A stretch of 8,324 bases of DNA from Hadesarchaea archaeon. GTDB lineage: Archaea > Hadarchaeota > Hadarchaeia > Hadarchaeales > Hadarchaeaceae. The notes under the pieces are model-generated. The model was not told the origin of the DNA and searched no databases. It worked only from the letters and a program-made list of their open reading frames with translations. A program made the position numbers and the translations under genes. Location of the stretch: the NCBI GenBank assembly GCA_023129675.1, contig JAGMBM010000185.1, positions 1 to 8,324 on the forward strand, in the 5' to 3' direction. The stretch's first letter is position 1. The number at the start of each line of letters is the position of its first letter. This document shows positions 1 through 5,741 of this stretch, one piece after another.

Positions 1-195
1 CCCGTGGCGTGGCCCGAGCACGAAGTAGCGGTTGGTTTTGTCGTAGATGATGTTGGTGGTGCTTCGGGACGGGATCTTAAGCTTGGGGGGGCGGGTGTGC
101 AAAATATCCTCAATGACGTCCTTGCCAAGGCCAGTCAGCTTCTCGTTCGCTTTCCATTTATGTGCCTCCTCTCGCGCCCTAACTTTCTTCGTCAT
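1..195 (-). CDS. top6A: DNA topoisomerase VI subunit A (partial, N-terminal 65 residues)
   Basis: This is the start of the catalytic, DNA-cleaving subunit of topoisomerase VI, the Spo11-related type IIB enzyme. It pairs with Top6B to pass one duplex through another and relax or decatenate DNA. Only the first 65 codons are inside the window; the reading frame is open to base 1. The visible part contains the family-like run IPSRSTTNIIYD (residues 41-52), followed by a YFVLG strand. The active-site tyrosine and Toprim domain lie beyond the edge. The ATG at 195 is preceded by GGTGA six bases upstream and overlaps the last 17 bases of top6B in another frame, the usual coupled arrangement of a two-subunit enzyme. 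The identification rests on the short N-terminal motif plus the neighbour, and both agree. Confidence 0.88.
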   Translation of the reverse strand, partial: MTKKVRAREEAHKWKANEKLTGLGKDVIEDILHTRPPKLKIPSRSTTNIIYDKTNRYFVLGPRHG

Positions 196-1756
196 GCTTG
201 TCACCCGTTACTTTCTTTAATAGAGGTTTAATATCAGGCTGTTTCGTGCCCGCCAAGCTCGCCGCCTTGCGGGCGATCACGGGCAGGTATTGCTCGAACA
301 CCCCTGCCCGCTCATGTCGTTCCTTGATGCGTATCTTCTGGTTAAGGAATCTCTTCAGTTCCCTGGCCACATCCATAATCGTGCTTCGGATCTCATCGAA
401 GATCTCGGGTTCCTCTGCAATCGATTGTTTACCTGCCGAAGTGTATGGGACGTAGGCCGACACGACGTTGACGAAAAGTGTTAGCGGTGCTGTCGAGACA
501 TCCACACCGTAGCGGCGCCATTCGATGTTCCGGGCGGCGGAGGTTATCGCACATCCCCCCTGATCGAAAATCAGCGGCGCGCGGTTCGCGAATCGTAGAA
601 GCTCCATCCCAGCTTCGGCCTCGATTTCCTCACCCTCGCCTTTTCCCTCAACAGTCTTGCCCGCGCCACCGCCATAGGCTATGCCCGCTTCCACGATGAA
701 CGGCAGGCCACCGCGGTACACTTTCGGTGGACGGGTCACGGCGTACGTGAACTCCGGCCTTAGGATCTGGCGTAGGCCGTTCTCGATGTCTGCAGCCCCA
801 ATTGGCCGCAGGCCGGCGGTGGGTGGAGCCATGAGTTTCACTTGCTTGAATGCCGAGACGATGTGCTCCGCCTCTTCCCAGGTCAACTTGGCCGGTTTCT
901 TGTTCGCGTTGACCTCCGAGAGCTTCAAAACCTCTTCTGCCTTTCGCTTCGAGACGCGTGAAAGTTCGGTCGACAGAAAGCTCGTCACGGTGCGGCCCTT
1001 CGTGTGCTTCGCCAACACGAGTAAATCGTCGGACATTATGCCCCAAGGATGCAAGGGCATGGGCTTGGGGCGCTCGGGCACCTCGTCGGTAGCGTGTTCA
1101 AGAATGGTGAGCGTTCCATCGGGTTCGACGAAGGTTATGTGGACGTGGGGGTTAGCAATCGCAGTCATTCGGAGGTAATTGAACGGGCCGTAGCGAGAGC
1201 GCATGTAAGTGACATCCTTCACCTCGACCTCGACCCGTGTGCCGCGCCACTTCCCCTCGAGCTTCTCGGCGTTCATCACTTTGCCCTCGTTTCGGTCGAC
1301 ATCGATCATCACATCTGCGCGGATGATTTCCCCGTTGCCCGTCGAGGTAATCACCGTTGCCGGCCTGCCGCTCGTGATCTGCCCGAACATCACGCTGCCC
1401 GAAACGCCAATCCCCTGCTGTCCCCGAGACTGCATGTGGCGGTGGAGCTTGGTGCCCGCGAGCATCTTGCCGAACACGTTGGGGATATATTCCTCCGGGA
1501 TGCCTGAGGCGTTGTCCTCGATTACCACCTTGAAGTGCTCGGATTCCTCCTTGACTCGCTTGATCGCGACGAAAATCTTCGGCAGCACGCCGGCCTCCTC
1601 AGCGGCGTCGATGGCATTAGTGACGCCCTCGTGGATGATCGTGGTGAGCGAGCGGATTTTGCCCGTGTAGCCCAACATTGCGGCATTTTTTCGGAAAAAC
1701 TCGCTGACGCTATGCTCTCTGAACTCTTTGAAGAGTTCTTCTGCATTAGTTTTCAA
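179..1756 (-). CDS. top6B: DNA topoisomerase VI subunit B (ATPase subunit)
   Basis: This is the ATP-binding subunit of topoisomerase VI, which clamps DNA and drives strand passage with Top6A. The 525-residue protein has the GHKL (Bergerat) ATPase motifs: N-box with E43, N47 and D50; DNASGIP at 81-87; and the glycine-rich RGQQGIG lid at 111-117. A helix-two-turn-helix region lies at about 229-310. The transducer domain carries the switch lysine K443 in YTSAGKQSIA. The length is normal for archaeal Top6B. The start is TTG at 1756: AAGGTGA lies five bases upstream, no in-frame ATG occurs before Met27, and a later start would remove the conserved first helix. The 140-nt gap upstream holds TATA-like boxes, so it probably has its own promoter and is co-transcribed with top6A. 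Confidence 0.97.
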   Translation of the reverse strand: MKTNAEELFKEFREHSVSEFFRKNAAMLGYTGKIRSLTTIIHEGVTNAIDAAEEAGVLPKIFVAIKRVKEESEHFKVVIEDNASGIPEEYIPNVFGKMLAGTKLHRHMQSRGQQGIGVSGSVMFGQITSGRPATVITSTGNGEIIRADVMIDVDRNEGKVMNAEKLEGKWRGTRVEVEVKDVTYMRSRYGPFNYLRMTAIANPHVHITFVEPDGTLTILEHATDEVPERPKPMPLHPWGIMSDDLLVLAKHTKGRTVTSFLSTELSRVSKRKAEEVLKLSEVNANKKPAKLTWEEAEHIVSAFKQVKLMAPPTAGLRPIGAADIENGLRQILRPEFTYAVTRPPKVYRGGLPFIVEAGIAYGGGAGKTVEGKGEGEEIEAEAGMELLRFANRAPLIFDQGGCAITSAARNIEWRRYGVDVSTAPLTLFVNVVSAYVPYTSAGKQSIAEEPEIFDEIRSTIMDVARELKRFLNQKIRIKERHERAGVFEQYLPVIARKAASLAGTKQPDIKPLLKKVTGDKHDEES

Positions 1757-1761
1757 TTAAG

Positions 1762-1768
1762 TCACCTT
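1762..1768 (-). promoter_or_regulatory. Ribosome binding site of top6B deciding a TTG start
   Basis: On the minus strand AAGGTGA stands five bases before TTG at 1756. It matches the 3' end of archaeal 16S rRNA. It supports TTG initiation, since no ATG or GTG in frame is nearby. Confidence 0.75.
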
Positions 1769-1788
1769 ACAACCTTTATTTTACTGTC

Positions 1789-1862
1789 TTATATTTTTCT
1801 GGCTTATTTATCTCAAAAGTCTCCCTTTGCTAATATTTCTCGATTTTACCCAATTTTTATAG
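1789..1862 (-). promoter_or_regulatory. Candidate archaeal promoter(s) for top6B-top6A
   Basis: The 140-nt gap between the KH gene and top6B is strikingly AT-rich compared with its surroundings. On the minus strand it holds two TATA-like boxes: CTATAAAAA at 1862-1854 and AAAAATATAA at 1798-1789. The nearer box would place the transcript start around 1768, leaving a leader of about 12 nt that just includes the ribosome site. The farther box would give a leader of roughly 75 nt. Which one is used cannot be decided from sequence. Confidence 0.5.
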
Positions 1863-1896
1863 TTTTTCAGGTCTAAAGGGCTCGCGCTTAAGGAGT

Positions 1897-2430
1897 TCAC
1901 CTCTGCATGATAAATCTCCTTTTCATCTCCCTCCGCTTTCGCTCGAGAAATCGGTAAACCGATGAATGTGTAGATCCCCCCAGCAACCTCTCGATAGCCT
2001 CTCGAGCGACCACGAGCTGCTCGGCCGTCCCGATGAACGCGATGGTCTTCCCGTAAATCGACACGTGGGCACCCGTTGTCTCCTCTAGAATTTGTCTGGT
2101 CTTTCCCTCCTCTCCTATCGCCCGCCCCTTGAGTCGGACGAGCGCGCGCTCGGAGCGCCCGGCGAAGTCTCGGATGTCAATCACCTCGAGAAACTGGTCG
2201 TCCTCGAACAACCGAAAGGCCCGCTCGGAGCTGAAGCCGCGAGCGATGGCATGGAGCACCTCCCTCGCCATGAGCGCCCCTAGCGGATCCTCGCCGGGCT
2301 CGATCCGTACCTCCCCCGTCTCGCTGTCGAGGGTTAGCTTCGTACCCGTGCGGCGCTCGATCTCCTGCTTCACCTCGCCGCTCGGACCGATCGCGACACC
2401 TATGCGTTCATTCGGCAATCTAGCGTACAT
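1897..2430 (-). CDS. Archaeal two-KH-domain RNA-binding protein (Dim2/Pno1-like)
   Basis: This 177-residue protein has two KH RNA-binding domains, like archaeal relatives of eukaryotic Dim2/Pno1. That family binds near the 3' end of small-subunit rRNA during late maturation. KH1 has GPSG at residues 15-18 after the strand MYARLPNERIGV. KH2 has GEEG at 106-109 in the context GRAIGEEGKTRQILEETTG. The C-terminal tail (about 155-177) is strongly basic and probably adds RNA contacts. I prefer ATG at 2430, with GGTG six bases upstream. A GTG at 2439 would add three residues and is possible. The gene begins 14 nt after dcd and is probably on the same transcript. A RIO1 kinase gene two positions upstream fits a shared role in 30S biogenesis. 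The biochemical role here is inferred from the family. Confidence 0.9.
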   Translation of the reverse strand: MYARLPNERIGVAIGPSGEVKQEIERRTGTKLTLDSETGEVRIEPGEDPLGALMAREVLHAIARGFSSERAFRLFEDDQFLEVIDIRDFAGRSERALVRLKGRAIGEEGKTRQILEETTGAHVSIYGKTIAFIGTAEQLVVAREAIERLLGGSTHSSVYRFLERKRREMKRRFIMQR

Positions 2431-2444
2431 CAGCCACACCGTAA

Positions 2445-3023
2445 CTAACGCGGGCTCAGATTATCTTTAAACACGCTGCTTCCCGAGGGTTCGAGCTTTC
2501 CGGCGTACTTCCCACCGAGGTCGTCGTAACCCATGCGCACCGCCCGGTCCATGGTATAAAATAAGAGCTGGCAGATCCGCATCCCCGGGTATAGCTTAAC
2601 AGGCGAGGGGTTCATGTTGAGGATCTCGAGCGTGACGGGGATTGGGCCCCTTGTCCCGGAACCTGGGTTAACGTGGCCCGAGGAGATGTGGATGAAAACC
2701 CCCATTCGCGCCACCGAGGAGCGCCCCTCGATGGAGGCCACGAGGTCGTTTGGCACTGCGATGCGCTCGCGGGTGATGCCCAAAACTAGCTGCCCGGGCT
2801 GCAGGACGAACGGCTCTCCCCCCGTGTCGACGAGCTCGGTATTTCGCTCGATCGACTTCTCGTCGTGCGGGTCAACGAGTTCGTTTTCTTTGAAAACTCT
2901 AAATTTGTTGCCGAGGCAAAGATCGACCTGACTGGGACCTATCAGCTTTTCATCAAAGGGTTCAATTACGATTTTACCCACCCTAATGTGCTCAAGAATT
3001 TGCTTCCCGGAGAGAACGACCAC
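2445..3023 (-). CDS. dcd: dCTP deaminase (possibly dUMP-forming bifunctional type)
   Basis: This enzyme of the trimeric dUTPase/dCTP deaminase superfamily converts dCTP to dUTP, or directly to dUMP in bifunctional archaeal forms, feeding dTMP synthesis in the cytoplasm. The 192-residue protein begins MVVLSGKQIL, close to the usual MxLSD start. It has the substrate-binding motif EGRSSVARMGV (99-109) and a TLE motif with the probable catalytic glutamate E133, followed by the GMRICQLLF strand. The loop before E133 reads HVNPGSGTRGPIP, longer than and different from the usual IDPGFxG form. Whether it also has diphosphatase activity cannot be told. The start is GTG at 3023; no ATG is available in this part of the frame. 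It lies between rio1 and the KH gene, with a 64-nt gap and TATA-like box upstream. Confidence 0.92.
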   Translation of the reverse strand: MVVLSGKQILEHIRVGKIVIEPFDEKLIGPSQVDLCLGNKFRVFKENELVDPHDEKSIERNTELVDTGGEPFVLQPGQLVLGITRERIAVPNDLVASIEGRSSVARMGVFIHISSGHVNPGSGTRGPIPVTLEILNMNPSPVKLYPGMRICQLLFYTMDRAVRMGYDDLGGKYAGKLEPSGSSVFKDNLSPR

Positions 3024-3051
3024 GCAAACCCCAAAACCTTTTTCGTGCCCT

Positions 3052-3067
3052 CACAAAAAACGTTGTG
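3052..3067 (-). terminator. Possible T-rich terminator between rio1 and dcd
   Basis: On the minus strand there is a run of six T within a small hairpin (CACAA / TTGTG arms), about 20 nt after the rio1 stop. Archaeal transcription often stops at T runs, so this may end part of the aIF1A-rio1 transcript. It also lies upstream of dcd, so it could instead sit in the dcd leader. The evidence is weak. Confidence 0.25.
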
Positions 3068-3083
3068 GTCGGTTCCAATCCTA

Positions 3084-3098
3084 TATTTTATTTACCCT
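3084..3098 (-). promoter_or_regulatory. Candidate TATA box for dcd
   Basis: AAATAAAATATAGG on the minus strand overlaps the rio1 stop codon (TAA at 3090-3088). A start about 26 nt downstream would give a leader of about 40 nt before the dcd GTG. It suggests dcd and the KH gene can be expressed apart from cimA-aIF1A-rio1. Confidence 0.4.
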
Positions 3099-3855
3099 TG
3101 ACTTCCGAGAAAAGCTCGACCGGTTCGGGCGTTTTTAAACCCAACTTGCGGAAATAGCGCACGAGGTTGCCTAGGTCGCGCATTAACAATTCATCACACA
3201 TCGGGTTCGCGATATCCGTGGCCATCGAGAAATCGATGAGTACGGGCTCGGGCGTCAGCAGCACGTTGTACTCGCTGAAGTCGGCATGGATAAGTTCGGC
3301 CCTGCGGTAGATCACTTTGATCGCTTCGAACAGCTTCTCGAACATCCGCCTCGGCGCCCTCGGTGAGACATCCTTCATGCGGGGGTATGGAGCACCTTCC
3401 TCCCCTATGAACTCCATCGCTAGTACATTTTTCTCGCAGTCGATCGGTCTAGGTACCGCGACGCCAGCTTCGTAAGCGCGCTGCAAATTCTTGAACTCCC
3501 TCGAGGCCCAGGAGTAGATGATTTGTCTCCGCTCGCGCTGGATGCGGCGAAATCGCGGATCTCCAGCTAGGTAGCGGTACATATTTCTGAAGTTGGAAGT
3601 GGAGATCCGATAAATCTTGGCCGCGACGTAGTTGCCTCGCTTGTCGAGCGCGCAAAAAATGTTTGCCTCCTTGCCCGTGGAAACAACGCCGTAAAAGATA
3701 TCGAAGACGCCCCGATTTATCATGTGGTAGAGGGTAAGCAGTGTCGAGCTGTCGAAGACGCTCGCCATTATCTTGTAGGTTTCGGAGTCCTTTTTAAGGC
3801 GCTCGGGTTTGCGTCGCTCGAGCTTGCTGAGGAGCGCTTCAAAATCGGCCGGCAA
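3088..3855 (-). CDS. rio1: RIO1-family serine protein kinase
   Basis: This is an archaeal RIO1-type atypical kinase/ATPase; the family acts in late maturation of the small ribosomal subunit. From the TTG start the protein is 255 residues. It shows the RIO P-loop STGKEAN (59-65), the ATP-anchoring lysine K80 in AAKIYR, the flexible loop after it, and the hinge MEFIGEEGAPYPRMKD (from about 147). The catalytic loop HADFSEYN (190-197, Asp192 and Asn197) and the metal-binding LIDFSMA (Asp208) follow. The frame stays open leftwards through aIF1A, but that 58-residue extension is only the shadow of aIF1A. TTG at 3855 is preferred because AAGGGGG lies just upstream and the following residues match the short lead-in of archaeal RIO1. 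It starts 11 nt after the aIF1A stop. Confidence 0.93.
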   Translation of the reverse strand: MPADFEALLSKLERRKPERLKKDSETYKIMASVFDSSTLLTLYHMINRGVFDIFYGVVSTGKEANIFCALDKRGNYVAAKIYRISTSNFRNMYRYLAGDPRFRRIQRERRQIIYSWASREFKNLQRAYEAGVAVPRPIDCEKNVLAMEFIGEEGAPYPRMKDVSPRAPRRMFEKLFEAIKVIYRRAELIHADFSEYNVLLTPEPVLIDFSMATDIANPMCDELLMRDLGNLVRYFRKLGLKTPEPVELFSEVKGK

Positions 3856-3861
3856 ACGATG

Positions 3862-3868
3862 CCCCCTT
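3862..3868 (-). promoter_or_regulatory. Ribosome binding site of rio1 deciding a TTG start
   Basis: AAGGGGG on the minus strand overlaps the aIF1A stop codon (TAA, 3869-3867) and stands six bases before TTG at 3855. Without it the first ATG in frame would be well inside the kinase N-terminal region. Confidence 0.6.
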
Positions 3869-4172
3869 ATTCCAAGATGCCTTTTCTCCTGAGCCACTCG
3901 ACTTGCGTTCTGGTGTAGCGGTAGATGACGTCTGCCTTCTTCTCGCTTTGCACCACCCAGGGACGGACGGTCACTACGTCGTTCTCTCGAACCCAAAGCC
4001 TCTTGCGAATCTTGCCCCGGATGCGGCACATGCGCACATGCCCATCCTTACACCTGACGCGCAGGTGATCAAAGCCAAACATCTGCTCGACGACACCTAA
4101 AACTTCGCCGGAGCGAGGCATCCGAAGTCGCTCGATCTCTTCCTTGGGTGTCAACTTCTTGCGCTTGGGCAT
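3867..4172 (-). CDS. eif1A: Translation initiation factor aIF1A
   Basis: This is the archaeal homologue of eIF1A and bacterial IF1. It binds the ribosomal A site and helps scanning or start selection. The 101-residue protein has a basic N-terminal tail, then an OB fold starting about residue 22 with SGEVLGVVEQMFG, RVRCKDGHVRMCRIRGKIRKRLW and IRENDVV-like VRENDVVTVRPW. It closes with the family's C-terminal KADVIYRYTRTQVEWLR helix (79-95). The length is normal. ATG at 4172 shares a base with the TGA stop of cimA (TGATG) and has GGGGG six bases upstream, so it is translationally coupled to an amino-acid biosynthesis gene. rio1 follows 11 nt later. Confidence 0.96.
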   Translation of the reverse strand: MPKRKKLTPKEEIERLRMPRSGEVLGVVEQMFGFDHLRVRCKDGHVRMCRIRGKIRKRLWVRENDVVTVRPWVVQSEKKADVIYRYTRTQVEWLRRKGILE

Positions 4173-5671
4173 CAGGTGCCCCCGAGTTTGCGATCCCAGA
4201 GCAGTCGGTTTACCCCATTCAACATCGCTTGAACACTCGCCATGATGATGTCCCCGCTCGTGCCGCGCGCCGTGACTATGCGCTTCCCATCGGTCAGCTT
4301 CACCACGACACCGACGACCGCGTCAGTTCCTCCAGAGATCGCGTCGACGTGGTATTCCTGCAGACGGATATTCGACATGCCCTCAACGACCTTGCGGATA
4401 GCGTTCATCGCTGCATTCACTGGCCCCACACCTAATCCCGACTCCACAACTTCCTTATCGCCGAACTTGACTCGAACGGAGGATGTTGGAGTTACGCGGT
4501 TGCCGCTGACTACCGTGAGCTCTTCCAGCTTGACTATCTCCTCCAGCTCGCGTCCCATTACTGCATCGACGATTGCGCGCAGCTCTGTATCGGTGACCAG
4601 CTTGCCCCGATCACCTAATTGCTTGACCTGCCCGAAGATATCTTGGACTTGCCCCTTAGTAGGTTTTAGACCCATTCGCTTGAGTTCGCTCTCAATAGCA
4701 TGAGTGCCGACGTGCTTTCCGAAGACAAGTTTTCGGTGATGCCCCACCACTTCAGGTGAAATAGGCTCGTAGGTTGGTGGGTAGACGAGCACCCCGTGGG
4801 TGTGGATGCCCGCTTCGTGTGCGAAGGCGTTTTCGCCGACCACGGCTTTCGTTGGTGATACCGGCAGCCCCGTGAGGCGTTCCACGAGCTTCGAAATGTC
4901 GTAAAGCTTGTTCAGCTTGACCCCAGTTTTGATTCCGTGGAAGTGCGCAAGCGCGAGCACAACCTCTTCAAGCGCAGCGTTCCCTCCACGTTCGCCCAAA
5001 CCGTTGACGCTCACATGAACCTCCTGGGCCCCAGCTTGGATCGCGGCGAGTGTGTTCGCTGTCGCCATGCCGAAATCGTCGTGGCAGTGGGCAGCAACGG
5101 GCACTTTTATGATTCTTGTGAGTTCGGAGAAAAGTTCACTCGCCTTCTCAGGGGTGAGCACCCCAACGGTGTCACAGGCGCAAACGCGCTGCGCGCCCTC
5201 CTTGACGGCAGCTGAGAGGAGCTCGCGAAGGAAGGTGGGGTCGGTACGGGTAGCATCCTCAGCGGAGAATTCCACCACCAGCCCGTGGTCGAGGGCATAG
5301 CGCGCGGCGTCGAAAGAAATCCGCGTTATCTCTTGTCTACTTTTTTTCAGTTTGTGTTTTAGGTGGATGTTAGACGTGGGAACGACGAGGTGCACGCTGT
5401 CGACGTCGCATGCAAGCGCAGCATCCACATCGCTTCGAAGGGCCCGGACGAAGCTACATATCTCCGCGTTCAAACCTGCCTTTGAGATGAGCTTTATCGC
5501 TTTGCGTTCACCCTCGGAGGTTATCGCTGCCCCTGCTTCGATTATGTCAACGCCAAGGTCATCCAGAGCTCTAGCTACTTCGAGCTTTTGTTCGGGGGCC
5601 AAAGCTACACCGGGAGTTTGCTCCCCATCGCGCAGGGTCGTATCGAGCACTTTTACGGCGCGCTTTTTCAT
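4172..5671 (-). CDS. cimA: (R)-Citramalate synthase (LeuA/CimA family)
   Basis: It is predicted to condense acetyl-CoA with pyruvate to (R)-citramalate, opening the threonine-independent route to 2-oxobutyrate and isoleucine. The 499-residue protein has a DRE-TIM metallolyase barrel with LRDGEQ (13-18), FSAEDATRTD (135-143 region) with Glu138, the metal ligands H195 and H197 in HCHDD, and GERGGNA (226-232). The catalytic-type His290 is in EAGIH. The C-terminal LeuA allosteric domain starts about 375. I choose CimA over LeuA because CSFVRAL, VDSVHLVVPTS and VCACDTVGVLTP resemble methanogen CimA as I remember it; the substrate is therefore inferred. The motif usually GKHSGR reads GKHVGT (318-323). 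The ATG at 5671 has no clear ribosome site, so the mRNA may be leaderless or short-leadered. Downstream it is fused by TGATG to aIF1A. Confidence 0.85.
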   Translation of the reverse strand: MKKRAVKVLDTTLRDGEQTPGVALAPEQKLEVARALDDLGVDIIEAGAAITSEGERKAIKLISKAGLNAEICSFVRALRSDVDAALACDVDSVHLVVPTSNIHLKHKLKKSRQEITRISFDAARYALDHGLVVEFSAEDATRTDPTFLRELLSAAVKEGAQRVCACDTVGVLTPEKASELFSELTRIIKVPVAAHCHDDFGMATANTLAAIQAGAQEVHVSVNGLGERGGNAALEEVVLALAHFHGIKTGVKLNKLYDISKLVERLTGLPVSPTKAVVGENAFAHEAGIHTHGVLVYPPTYEPISPEVVGHHRKLVFGKHVGTHAIESELKRMGLKPTKGQVQDIFGQVKQLGDRGKLVTDTELRAIVDAVMGRELEEIVKLEELTVVSGNRVTPTSSVRVKFGDKEVVESGLGVGPVNAAMNAIRKVVEGMSNIRLQEYHVDAISGGTDAVVGVVVKLTDGKRIVTARGTSGDIIMASVQAMLNGVNRLLWDRKLGGT

Positions 5672-5687
5672 GGTCTCGTCTCGTTGC

Positions 5688-5712
5688 TAATATAAACAAC
5701 GTTATTATTTAA
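5688..5712. promoter_or_regulatory. Overlapping divergent TATA boxes for cimA and leuA
   Basis: The 70-bp gap between the two start codons holds two AT elements 15 bp apart. TAATATAAA (5688-5696) could serve leuA on the plus strand, with a start near 5718 and a 24-nt leader that includes GAGGT at 5731-5735. TTAAATAATAA (minus strand, 5712-5702) could serve cimA with a start near 5680. The first element also reads TTTATATTA on the minus strand, at a distance compatible with a nearly leaderless cimA mRNA. Arms AACAAC (5695-5700) and GTTGTT (5725-5730) form an inverted repeat centred 30 bp apart, a possible operator. Confidence 0.5.
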
Positions 5713-5741
5713 CCACATACATTAGTTGTTGAGGTAGCGGG

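Noticed and set aside
681..1507. Long plus-strand frames opposite top6B
   Set aside because: They are antisense to a clearly conserved gene, have low-complexity Arg/Ser/Pro-rich composition and no ribosome sites that I can see.
2431..2439. GTG at 2439 as start of the KH protein
   Set aside because: It adds three residues without a ribosome site; ATG 2430 has GGTG at a suitable distance.
3856..4029. Extension of the RIO1 frame to an ATG-like start at 4029 (313 residues)
   Set aside because: The extra 58 codons lie over aIF1A in another frame and do not resemble RIO1; TTG 3855 has a ribosome site and fits family length.
4242..4703. 153-codon plus-strand frame opposite cimA
   Set aside because: Ser/Thr-rich mirror of a real gene in a GC-rich sequence, with no family likeness.
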